This document shows positions 17,016 through 27,102 of a stretch of DNA of 50,208 bases, piece after piece. Made by a program: the position numbers and the translations under genes. The notes beneath the pieces were generated by a model. The model saw only the letters and a program-made list of their open reading frames with translations, did not search any database and was not told the origin of the DNA. The number at the start of each line of letters is the position of its first letter. The first letter of the stretch is position 1. The stretch is from PRO6 sp035565775 (GTDB lineage Bacteria > Pseudomonadota > Alphaproteobacteria > Rhizobiales > Xanthobacteraceae), in contig DATMRW010000016.1 in the NCBI GenBank assembly GCA_035565775.1, forward strand, positions 1 through 50,208. Direction: 5' to 3'.

Positions 17016-18962
17016 ATGACCCGAGGAACCAAACGCCTGGGATTGCTGCTTGCGGCGTTGCTCGGTGTCGTTGTTGCCGGCCTTGCGGGCACATCCTGGC
17101 TGGTCAACCGTGACGTGGTGCGCGAGGCCGTGGAACGGCAGATTCGCGCCGCGACCGGCCTTGAGCTGCGGTCCTACGGCGCCATCGACGTTTCGGTTTT
17201 CCCGGCGAGCTATGTCGCGATGCACGATGTCGCCCTCGGCGGGGGCGACGAGGGCGGCCCGTCCCTGAATGTCGAGACGCTGCAGGCGAACCTGCGCCTC
17301 TTGCCGCTATTGATGCAGCGGTTCCAGATCGCCGACGTGCTGCTTTACGTGCCGCACATCACGGTGACCCGCGATGCGAGTGGCAGAAGCAACTGGTCGG
17401 CGCTGATCGGCCGCCTCTCCCGCACCATGAAGCCTGGCAGTTCCGATCCGATTTCCTTCTCGGAGATCAGAATCAGCGACGGCCTCCTCACCTATAAGGA
17501 TGAGGCGAGCGACATCACCGAAACCGTCAGCAAGATCGACGTTTCGCTGGCCTGGCCGTCAATTTCAAAATCCTTCGCCGCCACCGGGCAGTTCGACTGG
17601 CGCGGCCAGCGCGTCGACGGCAGCGTCAGCGTCAGCGATTTCCTCGCCGCGCTCGAAGGCGACAAATCCGGCCTCAAGGCCCGGATGTCGGCCGCGCCGC
17701 TCAAATTCGCCTTCGACGGCACGATCAGCAACCGCGCGAGCCTGCTACTGGAAGGCACACTGACGGCGGATTCCGGCTCGCTGCGCAATGCCCTGCGCTG
17801 GGCGGGGCGCGAGCCGCCCGGCACCGGCGGCTTCGGCCGCTTCGCGCTGCGGGCCCGCACCAACGTCGTCGGCTCCTCGATCGCCCTCACCAACGTCAAT
17901 GTCGAAGTCGACGGCAATGTCGCCGAAGGCGTGATGACCATCACCAACGGCGAGCGGCAGCACCTGCAGGCGACCCTCGCCGCCGAAGCGCTCGACCTCA
18001 CGCCCTACATCAACACGGTGCGGCTGCTCGCCTCGGGCGCGCGCGACTGGAACCGGCAGCTCTTTGACACCAGCACCCTCTCCGCCACCGATCTCGATGT
18101 GCGGCTCTCCGCCGCGCGGGTGATGGTCGGCTCATCGAAACTGGGGCGCACCGCCATCGGCGCGAATCTGCGCAACGGCACCCTCGCCCTGAGCGTCGGC
18201 GAAGCGCAGGTGTTCGACGGCATCGCCAAAGGCTCGCTGGTGGTCGCGCGCTCGGACAACCTCGCCGACATCAAGACGCAGTTTCAGTTCACCGACGTGG
18301 ACCTCGAAGCCTGCGTGAAGGAACTGTTCGGCGTCACCAAGCTCTCCGGGCGCGGCGACCTCAAGATCGCGCTCGAGGCCTCCGGCTCGAGCCCGTTCGG
18401 CCTCGCCCAGTCGCTCGACGGCACCGCGACGCTCACCGGCGCCAACGGCGCGCTCAACGGCTTCAATATCGAGCAGCTTCTGCATCGCCTCGAGCGGCGG
18501 CCGCTCTCCGGCGGCGGCAATTTCCGCAGCGGCAAGACGCCATTCGACAACATCAAGATCGCGATGCGCTTCAACGAGGGCATCGCCACAGCCGAAGAAA
18601 TTCTCATCGACGGTCCCGGCGCGCGGCTGCGGCTGAGCGGAACGGCATCCGTCCCGGCGCGCGAGTTCGATCTCAAGGGCGTCGCCAGCCTCGTGCCGAA
18701 AGCCGATGCGCCGCCATCCTTCGAGCTGCCATTCGTGATTCAGGGTCCATGGGACGATCCGCTGATCTTTCCGGATTCCGACAGCCTGATCCGCCGCTCG
18801 CCCGCGACCGCACCGCTGCTCGACGCCGTGCGCGACCGCCGCACCCGCGATGCCGTCCGCGCGGTGATCGAGCGCCTGACCTCGGGTCCCAAGCCCGCGG
18901 CTCCCGCCGCAGTGGCGCCGTCGCAATCGAGCGCCGCACCGGCCGAGCCGAGCGCCGACTAA
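17016..18962 (+). CDS. AsmA family protein
   Basis: A 648-residue AsmA-like protein. An N-terminal membrane anchor (GLLLAALLGVVVAGLAGTSWLV, about residues 7-28) is followed by a long beta-rich periplasmic part. The early segment REAVERQIRAATGLELRSYGAIDVSVFPASYVAMHDVALG is the family hallmark, and the later half has AsmA_2-type repeats (LSGRGDLKIALEASGSSPFGLAQSLDGTATLTGANGALNGFNIEQLL). AsmA proteins belong to the repeating beta-groove lipid-transfer superfamily and affect outer-membrane lipid balance. The C terminus is a Pro/Ala/Ser tail. It is a single gene divergent from scoAB. Confidence 0.9.
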   Translation: MTRGTKRLGLLLAALLGVVVAGLAGTSWLVNRDVVREAVERQIRAATGLELRSYGAIDVSVFPASYVAMHDVALGGGDEGGPSLNVETLQANLRLLPLLMQRFQIADVLLYVPHITVTRDASGRSNWSALIGRLSRTMKPGSSDPISFSEIRISDGLLTYKDEASDITETVSKIDVSLAWPSISKSFAATGQFDWRGQRVDGSVSVSDFLAALEGDKSGLKARMSAAPLKFAFDGTISNRASLLLEGTLTADSGSLRNALRWAGREPPGTGGFGRFALRARTNVVGSSIALTNVNVEVDGNVAEGVMTITNGERQHLQATLAAEALDLTPYINTVRLLASGARDWNRQLFDTSTLSATDLDVRLSAARVMVGSSKLGRTAIGANLRNGTLALSVGEAQVFDGIAKGSLVVARSDNLADIKTQFQFTDVDLEACVKELFGVTKLSGRGDLKIALEASGSSPFGLAQSLDGTATLTGANGALNGFNIEQLLHRLERRPLSGGGNFRSGKTPFDNIKIAMRFNEGIATAEEILIDGPGARLRLSGTASVPAREFDLKGVASLVPKADAPPSFELPFVIQGPWDDPLIFPDSDSLIRRSPATAPLLDAVRDRRTRDAVRAVIERLTSGPKPAAPAAVAPSQSSAAPAEPSAD

Positions 18963-19004
18963 ACTTTCAGAGCTGCGATTGTTGTTCGATGCAGCGCCGG
19001 GCCG

Positions 19005-19769
19005 TCAGCGCCCGATGAAGGTCGGCTTACGCTTTTCGCGAAACGCCCGCAGCCCCTCGGCAGCATCCTGCGTGGCAAAAATCTCTGCCTGCCCGTCCGC
19101 TTCCAGCGCCAGCGTCTCCTTATAGTCCGCGCCGGACATCATGATCTTTTTGGAGAGGACGAATGCCGCCGTCGGCCCGCCGGCGATGCCCGCGGCCATG
19201 GCCCGCGCCTCGTCGAGCAGGCGGGCGGCCGGATAGACCTCGCAGACGAGGCCGATGCGGTGCGCCTCGCGCCCGTCGATCAGCTTGCCGGTGTAGATCA
19301 GTTGCGACGCCTTGTAGTGGCCGAGACGCTCGCGCAGAAAATGATGGCCGCCGGAATCGAGCAGAATGCCGATATTGCGGAACGGGCTGCCGAAGCGCGC
19401 ATCCTCCGCCGCCAGCACGACGTCGCAGGCCATCGCGATGCCCAGCCCGCCGCCGACGCAAGCGCCCGAGGCCGCCGCGATCGTCGGCAGCCTGAGATTG
19501 CGGATCGCGACCAATGCAGGGTTGACGATCTCGCCGACGGTCTTTCTGGCATCGACCTGCGCGGCATCGGCCTGGCTGAGATCCCATCCTGCGCAAAAGC
19601 TGTCGCCGGCGCCGCGGAACAGGACGCATCGCGCGGGCGAGCGTTCGGCCTGCCCGACGACATCCCTGAGCAGAAGCCAGTCCTCGTCGCGCAGGGCGTT
19701 CTTCTTGTCCGGGCGGTTGAGAACGATCTCCGCGACATCTCCGTGCACTTCAAGCTCGACCGCGGCCAT
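19005..19769 (-). CDS. Enoyl-CoA hydratase/isomerase family protein
   Basis: A 254-residue crotonase. The two oxyanion-hole segments are visible (DSFCAGWDLSQ and GACVGGGLGIAMACDVVLAAEDARFGSPF). At the position of the second catalytic glutamate of true hydratases the sequence is NIGILLDSGGHHFL, so it may be an isomerase or another crotonase reaction (PaaG-like) rather than a standard hydratase. The ATG at 19769 has a GGGAGAGAG ribosome-binding site; a GTG 27 bases upstream is less likely. It is the last gene of the minus-strand beta-oxidation run and follows the FadB-type gene by 33 bases. Confidence 0.88.
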   Translation of the reverse strand: MAAVELEVHGDVAEIVLNRPDKKNALRDEDWLLLRDVVGQAERSPARCVLFRGAGDSFCAGWDLSQADAAQVDARKTVGEIVNPALVAIRNLRLPTIAAASGACVGGGLGIAMACDVVLAAEDARFGSPFRNIGILLDSGGHHFLRERLGHYKASQLIYTGKLIDGREAHRIGLVCEVYPAARLLDEARAMAAGIAGGPTAAFVLSKKIMMSGADYKETLALEADGQAEIFATQDAAEGLRAFREKRKPTFIGR

Positions 19770-19802
19770 CGCTCTCTCCCTTCCCTTCACAGCCACCCGC
19801 CG

Positions 19803-21926
19803 TCAGGCGTGGTAGCGCCGTCCCTGCGCCGCCATGGCGCGAAGCGCATCCGGCACCGCAAAGCGCGGACCATAGGCATTTGCCATGCGGTCGCACTCGG
19901 CGACGAAAGCCGATGCGCCGACCGTGTCGATGTAGCCGATGACGCCGCCGAACGCGGGCGGATATCCCCAGCCGAGCAGCGAGCCGACATCGGCATCGCG
20001 CACGCTGACGATGCCCTCGGCGATGCAACGCGCCGCTTCGACCGACTGCGAATACATCAGCCGCTTGCGCACCTCCTCGACATCCGGCTGCTCCTTTGCC
20101 AGTGGATAGTGCTCCGTAAAGCCCGCCCAGATCGTCTTCTTGCCGTCCGCCGGATAGTCATAAAATCCCTTGCCGGCCCTCCTTCCCGGCCGGCCGAATT
20201 TTTCGACCATGTCGATCAGCACGGCATCCTGCGGCCGCTCATGGTAGGCGCTGCCGAGATCGGCCTTGTTCTGCTGCATCGCCTTGTAAAGCAGCTCGAC
20301 CGAGAACTCGTCGACCAGCGCCAGCGGCGGCATCGGCATGCCGGCCATCTTGCCGGCGTTCTCGATCAGGTTCGGATTGACGCCCTCCTTGAGCATGATC
20401 ATCGCCTCGAACGGGAACATGCCGAAGGCGCGATTGGCGTAGAAGGCCGGGCAATCGTTGACGACGATCGGCGTCTTGCGGATGCGCTTCACGTAATCCA
20501 TCGCATGCGCGATCGTCTCGTCCGAAGTCTTCTCGCCGCGGATCACCTCGACCAGCGGCATTTTCTCCACCGGCGAGAAGAAATGCAGGCCGACAAAACG
20601 GTTTTGCCGCGCTGATACTTCGGCAAGGCCCGTGATCGGCAACGTCGAGGTGTTGGAGGCGAACACGGCATCCGGCTTCATCACCGCCTCGGCGCGGCGC
20701 GTGACGTCAGCTTTCACCGCGCGATTTTCAAACACCGCCTCGACAACAAGGTCGCAATCGGCGAGCGCGGCGAAATCCGTCGTCGGCTGGATCAGGGCGA
20801 GCGTCTGGTCGCGCGCCTCCGCAGCCATCCTTCCCTTGGCGACGAGGCCATCGAGCAGCTTCGCCGAATAGCCCTTGCCCTTTTCGGCGGCGGCCTGATC
20901 GACATCGATCAGCGCCACCTGCAAGCCGGCCTGCGCGCTGACATGGGCGATGCCCGCGCCCATCATGCCTGCGCCGAGCACGCCGACCTTCTGCAGCTTC
21001 AGCGGCGCGACGCCCTTCGGCCGATCGGTCAGCCGGTTGGCGTCGCCCATCGCATAGAACAGCGTGCGGATCATGTTCTGCGTTGCGGGCGAGATCGCGA
21101 GCTTTGCGAACTGGCGCTGCTCGATCATCAGGCCATTGTCGATATCGATCTGGCAGCCGTCATAGATGCAGGCCAGAATCGCCTCGGGCGCGGGATAGAG
21201 GCCCTGCGTCTTGTTGAGGATGCCGGCGGTGATGCCGAAGAAAATCATTGTCGGGCCCGGAGCCTGCGGCGATCCGCCGGGAAATTTGAAGCCCTTCGCG
21301 TCCCACGGCTTCGTCACCTGCGACGGGCCATCCGAGAGAAGCCACTGGCGCGCCCGCGCGAGCAACTGATCCGCCGGCACGACCTCGTCGATCAACCCCG
21401 CGTCAAGCGCCTGGGCAACCGTCGCCTTGCGGCCCTCGAGCAGGTAGGGCAGCGCGTTCTTGATGCCGATCATCCTTGGCAGGCGCTGCGTGCCACCTGC
21501 CGCCGGCAGAAGGCCCAGCGTCACTTCCGGCAGGCCGATCTGCGTCTTGGGATTGTCGGCGGCAATGCGGCGATGGCAGGCGAGCGCGACCTCATAGCCG
21601 CCGCCGAGCGCAGTGCCGTTGATCGCCGCGACGAACGGCTTGCCGCAGGTCTCGACCTTCCGCAGCAGGCGGCTGATCGGCGCGGTCATCGCCATCGCCT
21701 CCTCTGCCGTCTTCACCGTGCGCACCAGATCGAGATCGGCGCCTACCACGAACTCCGGCCGCGACGAGGTGACGATCACGCCCTTCACCGCATCGTCGGC
21801 AATGGCCTTTTCCACGGCCGCGGCGAACGCCGCGACAGAAGTCTCGTTCATCACGTTCATCGGACGGTCGGCGACATTCCAGCTCAGGGTCGCGATGCCG
21901 TCATCATCCAGGCGATAGTCAATCAT
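19803..21926 (-). CDS. Bifunctional enoyl-CoA hydratase / 3-hydroxyacyl-CoA dehydrogenase (FadB/FadJ type)
   Basis: A 707-residue multifunctional beta-oxidation protein. The N-terminal crotonase domain has EFVVGADLDL and NGTALGGGYEVALACHRRIA with the catalytic-glutamate region LPEVTLGLLPAAGGTQRL. The NAD-binding 3-hydroxyacyl-CoA dehydrogenase domain starts at KVGVLGAGMMGAGIAHVSAQAG near residue 325, and its catalytic histidine region is FVGLHFFSPVEKMPLVEV. C-terminal dehydrogenase domains follow (GFYDY, SVEAARCIAEGIV). The start at 21926 has a GAGGA site; ATGs at 21950 and 21971 are alternatives. With the thiolase just upstream it makes a trifunctional-type complex. Confidence 0.94.
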   Translation of the reverse strand: MIDYRLDDDGIATLSWNVADRPMNVMNETSVAAFAAAVEKAIADDAVKGVIVTSSRPEFVVGADLDLVRTVKTAEEAMAMTAPISRLLRKVETCGKPFVAAINGTALGGGYEVALACHRRIAADNPKTQIGLPEVTLGLLPAAGGTQRLPRMIGIKNALPYLLEGRKATVAQALDAGLIDEVVPADQLLARARQWLLSDGPSQVTKPWDAKGFKFPGGSPQAPGPTMIFFGITAGILNKTQGLYPAPEAILACIYDGCQIDIDNGLMIEQRQFAKLAISPATQNMIRTLFYAMGDANRLTDRPKGVAPLKLQKVGVLGAGMMGAGIAHVSAQAGLQVALIDVDQAAAEKGKGYSAKLLDGLVAKGRMAAEARDQTLALIQPTTDFAALADCDLVVEAVFENRAVKADVTRRAEAVMKPDAVFASNTSTLPITGLAEVSARQNRFVGLHFFSPVEKMPLVEVIRGEKTSDETIAHAMDYVKRIRKTPIVVNDCPAFYANRAFGMFPFEAMIMLKEGVNPNLIENAGKMAGMPMPPLALVDEFSVELLYKAMQQNKADLGSAYHERPQDAVLIDMVEKFGRPGRRAGKGFYDYPADGKKTIWAGFTEHYPLAKEQPDVEEVRKRLMYSQSVEAARCIAEGIVSVRDADVGSLLGWGYPPAFGGVIGYIDTVGASAFVAECDRMANAYGPRFAVPDALRAMAAQGRRYHA

Positions 21927-21984
21927 CTCGTCAAATCCTCGGTCGCTCATTGCAGGGCTGTTCGCGCGCAAACGTTCCGTCGCG

Positions 21985-23193
21985 TCACACCCGCTCCACC
22001 ACCATCACCGAACCCATGCCGCCGCCGACGCAGAGCGTCACCAGCCCGACAGTCTGATCACGGCGCTCCAGCTCATCGATCACCGTGCCGAGCAGCATGC
22101 CGCCGGTCGCGCCGAGCGGATGGCCCATGGCGATCGCGCCGCCGTTCACATTGACCTTGTCGTGTGGAATGTTCAGCGCCTGCATGAAGCGCAGCACCAC
22201 GGCGGCAAAAGCCTCGTTGCACTCGAACAGGTCGACGTCGGCCGCCGTCATTCCGGCCCGCTTAAGTGCCATCTCGGCGGCGGGCGCAGGCCCCGTCAGC
22301 ATGATGGTCGGCTCCGAGCCAATGGTGCCGAACGAGACGACCCGCGCCCGCGGCTTCATGCCGTGGGCCTTGCCCGCCTCGGCGGTGCCGATCAGCACGG
22401 CGGACGCGCCATCGACGATACCTGAGGAATTGCCGGCGTGATGGACATGATCGATCGTCGCAAGCTCGGGATAGCGCATCAGGGCGACGCCATCGAAACC
22501 GTGCTTCTCGCCCTGCACGGCGAAGGACGGCTCAAGCTGGCCGAGCGACTGCATCGTGGTGTCGGGCCGCATGTGCTCGTCTTGATCGAGCACGACGATA
22601 TCGTTGATATCGCGCACCGGCACCACGGACTTCTTGAAGTGCCCGTTGTCCCATGCGTGCTTGGCGCGGCGCTGGCTTTCCACGGCGTAGCTGTCGACGT
22701 CTTCTCGGGAGAAACCGTAGCGCGTCGCAATGAGATCGGCGGAAATGCCCTGCGGGACGAAACGGTTCGGGATCGTCATCTGCGGGTCGGTGATCCACGG
22801 CCCGCCCGACGAGAACATCGGCACCCGCGACATGCTTTCGACGCCGCCGCCGATGGTGAAATCCGCCTGCCCCGATTTCACCAGCGCCGCAGCAAAGTTG
22901 CAGGCCTCAAGACCAGAGCCGCAGAAGCGGTTGAGCTGCACGCCCGGCACCGCATCGTCATAGCCCGCGGCGAACACCGCCGCCTTGCCGATATCGGCCG
23001 CCTGCTCATGCACCGGCTCGACGCAGCCGAGAATGACGTCGTTGATCTTCGACGTGTCGAGTGAATGGCGGGATTTCAATTCCTTCAACAGTCCCGCGGC
23101 AAGGCGAACCGGCGCGACCTCGTGCAGGCGTCCCGATGCCCGCCCCTTGCCGCGCGGCGTGCGAACGGCGTCGTAGATATAGGCTTCCGTCAT
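21985..23193 (-). CDS. Acetyl-CoA C-acyltransferase (thiolase)
   Basis: A 402-residue thiolase of the FadA/acetyl-CoA acetyltransferase class, which cleaves 3-ketoacyl-CoA with CoA. The nucleophile is C91 in LNRFCGSGLEA, GHPLGATGG holds the active-site histidine, and the C-terminal cysteine lies in TLCVGGGMG. ECNEAFAAV is also conserved. It precedes the FadB-type gene by about 60 bases on the same strand, the usual fadAB-like pairing. Substrate chain length cannot be told. Confidence 0.95.
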   Translation of the reverse strand: MTEAYIYDAVRTPRGKGRASGRLHEVAPVRLAAGLLKELKSRHSLDTSKINDVILGCVEPVHEQAADIGKAAVFAAGYDDAVPGVQLNRFCGSGLEACNFAAALVKSGQADFTIGGGVESMSRVPMFSSGGPWITDPQMTIPNRFVPQGISADLIATRYGFSREDVDSYAVESQRRAKHAWDNGHFKKSVVPVRDINDIVVLDQDEHMRPDTTMQSLGQLEPSFAVQGEKHGFDGVALMRYPELATIDHVHHAGNSSGIVDGASAVLIGTAEAGKAHGMKPRARVVSFGTIGSEPTIMLTGPAPAAEMALKRAGMTAADVDLFECNEAFAAVVLRFMQALNIPHDKVNVNGGAIAMGHPLGATGGMLLGTVIDELERRDQTVGLVTLCVGGGMGSVMVVERV

Positions 23194-23291
23194 CTTGTGT
23201 CCTTCGAGTGTTTGCTGCCGGTTGTGTGCACAGGCACAAGGATTGAAACATTGCCGTTTCCGGCGGGTCTCGGTGCGTTTGAGCTGCGGCG

Positions 23292-24452
<1,161 letters not shown>

Positions 24453-24529
24453 TCAGACCCTCATTGTCCTGCGCCCCCGGTTTGTGCGGGCGCGGCGTTT
24501 CCTGCCCCAAGCTAACCAGATTTTATCAT

Positions 24530-24550
24530 AGACCGGCAAGCCGGTTTATT
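24530..24550. promoter_or_regulatory. TetR-type operator candidate A
   Basis: Palindrome ACCGGC-AA-GCCGGT (24532-24545) flanked on the right by TTATT, so the minus strand reads AATAAACCG. It is centred about 85 bases before the first acyl-CoA dehydrogenase. The AAYAAACCG half-site recurs before tetR (44851-44859) and before the Rieske operon (49082-49090). Confidence 0.55.
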
Positions 24551-24584
24551 ATTAAAGCGCAAAGTTTTCGCAGCCGCCCCACCC

Positions 24585-25718
24585 CTACAGATCACGCGCG
24601 ATCAGCTCCTTCATGATCTCGTTGGTGCCGCCATAGATCCGCTGGGCCCGCGCATCCACATAGGCGCGGCCGATCGGATATTCCCACATGAAGCCATAGC
24701 CGCCGTGCAGCTGCAGGCAGGCATCCACCACCTTGCCCTGCAGGTCGGTGGTCCAGTATTTCGCCATCGAGGCAGTCTGGGCGTCGATCTCTCCGCGCAG
24801 CATCAGCTCGAGGCAATGATCGACGAACACCCGGCCAATGCGGATCTCGGTCTTCAGCTCGGCCAGCGTGAAGCGGGTGTTCTGAAACTCCACCACCGCC
24901 TGGCCGAAGGCGGTACGCTCGCGCACATAGGCCAGCGTCCAGTCGTAGGCCGCCTGCGCCGCGGCAATCGCGGAAACGGCAATCTGCAGCCGCTCCCACG
25001 GCAGTTCATTCATCAGATAGAAGAAGCCGCGGTTCTCCTCGCCGATCAAATTTTCGGCAGGCACCCGCACCTGGTCGAAGAACAGCTCGCCCGTGTCCTG
25101 CGATTTCAGGCCGAGTTTTTTCAGCGGCGTGCCCTTGGTCACGCCCGGCAGATCGGCATCGACCGCGAGCAGGCTCAGGCCCTTCGCTCCCGCCGCCGGA
25201 TCGGTCTTGGCGACGACGATCACCATGTCGCAGACCGTAGCATTGGAGATGAAGGTCTTGATCCCTGAGAGCACATAGTGATCGCCGTCGCGCACCGCCG
25301 TGGTGCGGATCGCCTTCACGTCGGACCCGCCATTCGGCTCGGTCATGGCCAGCGCGCCGACCACCTCGCCGCGCACCATGCGCGGCAGGTAGCGCTGCCG
25401 CAGCTCCTCGCTCGCATAGTTGAGGAAGTAATTGGTGACGATGTCGGAATGCATCGCGAAGGACAGACCGAAATTGCTGTAGGGCGCTGCCTCCTCCAGC
25501 ACGATGGCGGAGTAGAGCCGATCCGCACCCGGCCCGCCGTAAGCCTCCGGCACCGCCGGGCACAACAGCCCCGCCTCTCCGGCGGCATTGAAGACCGAAC
25601 GGGTAAAACCGCCCCGCTCTTCCCACTCCGTCAGATGCGGCGCCACCTCGCGGGCCAAAAACGCCTTCACGCTGTCACGAAACAGCTCATGCTCAGGCGC
25701 GAACAATTCTCGCTTCAT
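24585..25718 (-). CDS. Acyl-CoA dehydrogenase (second copy)
   Basis: A 377-residue acyl-CoA dehydrogenase, clearly paralogous but not close to the neighbour at 23292-24452. It has ALAMTEPNGGSDVKAIRTTA and YVLSGIKTFISNA, then LQLHGGYGFMWEYPIGRAYVDARAQRIYGGTNEIMKE with the catalytic glutamate in the standard YGGTNEI position. The ATG at 25718 is preferred over a GTG three bases upstream. It lies 119 bases downstream of the ABC binding-protein gene, separated by a hairpin. The two dehydrogenases could act on different intermediates or form a heteromer, as in some steroid and pimelate pathways. Confidence 0.94.
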   Translation of the reverse strand: MKRELFAPEHELFRDSVKAFLAREVAPHLTEWEERGGFTRSVFNAAGEAGLLCPAVPEAYGGPGADRLYSAIVLEEAAPYSNFGLSFAMHSDIVTNYFLNYASEELRQRYLPRMVRGEVVGALAMTEPNGGSDVKAIRTTAVRDGDHYVLSGIKTFISNATVCDMVIVVAKTDPAAGAKGLSLLAVDADLPGVTKGTPLKKLGLKSQDTGELFFDQVRVPAENLIGEENRGFFYLMNELPWERLQIAVSAIAAAQAAYDWTLAYVRERTAFGQAVVEFQNTRFTLAELKTEIRIGRVFVDHCLELMLRGEIDAQTASMAKYWTTDLQGKVVDACLQLHGGYGFMWEYPIGRAYVDARAQRIYGGTNEIMKELIARDL

Positions 25719-25801
25719 CACACCACCCGGCGAACACCACTCACGATCAGGCCATTCGCCACAACCGCTCCGCAGCCCCTGATCAAGAAATGCGAACGAT
25801 T

Positions 25802-25831
25802 GATGGAGACGGCGATGCCGCCGTCTCCATC
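25802..25831 (-). terminator. Hairpin after the first ABC binding-protein gene
   Basis: Perfect 13-bp arms GATGGAGACGGCG (25802-25814) and CGCCGTCTCCATC (25819-25831) with a 4-base loop, six bases after the stop. The T tract is missing, so it may be an attenuator or an mRNA-stabilising stem that keeps binding-protein mRNA abundant. Confidence 0.55.
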
Positions 25832-25837
25832 AGAGCG

Positions 25838-27013
25838 TCACGGCTTCATCTTGTCGTAATCGAGCACGACCTTCCAGCGACCGTCCTGAATCTGCGACAG
25901 GCGCGCGGCGTCCGAGCCGAGATGCTTGGTCTTGGAGAACGACATCGCCGGGAAGCCGAACATATCGACCGGTACGTTCAGCGTCTCGATCGCATCCACC
26001 AGGCTGTCCGTGGTCAGGTTGGCGCCGGCCTTGTCCATCGCCATGATCAGGCGATCAAGGATGGTGTAGCCGTAGATCGAGTACGCAGTCGGCGCCTCAT
26101 TGAACATTGCGCGATATTTCGCCATCCACGGCTTGATCGCCTCCGGCGCGTTGTCTTCATACGGATGCTGCACGGTCATGGTCGAGTAAAACCCGTCCAT
26201 CGCCTTGCCGCCGAGCTTGTGAATGAGATCGGTGTAGGTGCCGAACGCGCCCAGCATCACCGGCGAGAAGTCGAGCTTGCGCGCCTCGTTGATGGTGCCG
26301 ACGGTTTCGCGGATCAAGGTGCCCAGCACCACGAAATCGCAATTGGCCGCCTTCAGCCGCGCCACCTGCGAGGAGAAGTCGGTCGCGCCGCGCTTGAAGC
26401 TGGTGCGCTCCCCAAGCTCGACGCCGATGTTCTTGAGGCCCGCCTCGGCGCCGCGCAGAATCTCGAGGCCGTATTCGTCGTCCTGATAGATGATGCAGGG
26501 CTTTTTCGCGCCCTTCTCCTTGTAGAGAATGCCGACCGCCGGCACGATCTGCTCGTAATAGGACGAGACGAACGCGAACTTGAGTTTATGCAGCGGTTCA
26601 TACATGTCGCGCGACAGGGCCGCCGGGAAGAAGTTGACAATGTTCTTGCCTGTGATCACCGGCAGCGCGGCATTGTTGACGCCGGTGCCGAGCGAGCCGG
26701 CCATCACAAAAATCTTGTCCTGATTGACCAGCTTCTGCGCGGCGAGCACGGCGCGCTTGGGGTCGTAACCGGAGTCCTCGACCAAGAGCTTGATCTTACG
26801 GTTGTTGACCCCGCCCTTCTCGTTCGCCTCGGCGATGCGCAGCTGCATGCCGTTGCGCAGGTCCTTGCCATAGCCCGCGAGGGGGCCGGACAGATCCTGA
26901 ATCGTGCCGATCAGGATTTCATCCTTGCTCACGCCCTGCTGCTGGGCCATCGCGCTCTGTCCGGCGAGCAGGCCCGCCGACAGCATCATTGCAGCAAATC
27001 CGATCCTTCTCAT
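25838..27013 (-). CDS. LIV-type ABC transporter, periplasmic binding protein (set 1)
   Basis: A 391-residue type I periplasmic binding protein (LivJ/Peripla_BP_6 family). A signal peptide spans about residues 1-24 (FAAMMLSAGLLAGQSAMA-QQQ). The mature N terminus GVSKDEILIGTIQDLSGPLAGYGKDLRNGMQLRIAEANEKGGVNNRKIKLLVEDSGYDPKRA is typical. Such proteins in catabolic clusters bind aromatic or other organic acids as often as amino acids. The ATG at 27013 has GGAGGAG five bases upstream. It follows the ligase gene by about 90 bases and serves the livHMGF-like genes further upstream. Confidence 0.93.
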   Translation of the reverse strand: MRRIGFAAMMLSAGLLAGQSAMAQQQGVSKDEILIGTIQDLSGPLAGYGKDLRNGMQLRIAEANEKGGVNNRKIKLLVEDSGYDPKRAVLAAQKLVNQDKIFVMAGSLGTGVNNAALPVITGKNIVNFFPAALSRDMYEPLHKLKFAFVSSYYEQIVPAVGILYKEKGAKKPCIIYQDDEYGLEILRGAEAGLKNIGVELGERTSFKRGATDFSSQVARLKAANCDFVVLGTLIRETVGTINEARKLDFSPVMLGAFGTYTDLIHKLGGKAMDGFYSTMTVQHPYEDNAPEAIKPWMAKYRAMFNEAPTAYSIYGYTILDRLIMAMDKAGANLTTDSLVDAIETLNVPVDMFGFPAMSFSKTKHLGSDAARLSQIQDGRWKVVLDYDKMKP

Positions 27014-27102
27014 CCTTGTCTCCTCCAACGCTGTTGTTCGTTTTTCTCAAGGTCAGTTTAAGGACTTCGTCCGGCTTTCAACAATCAACCCAATCGCCGC
27101 AC

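Noticed and set aside
20943..22154. A 403-codon plus-strand open frame
   Set aside because: It lies opposite the FadB-type and thiolase genes, is Arg/Leu/His-rich and has no recognisable fold or ribosome-binding site.
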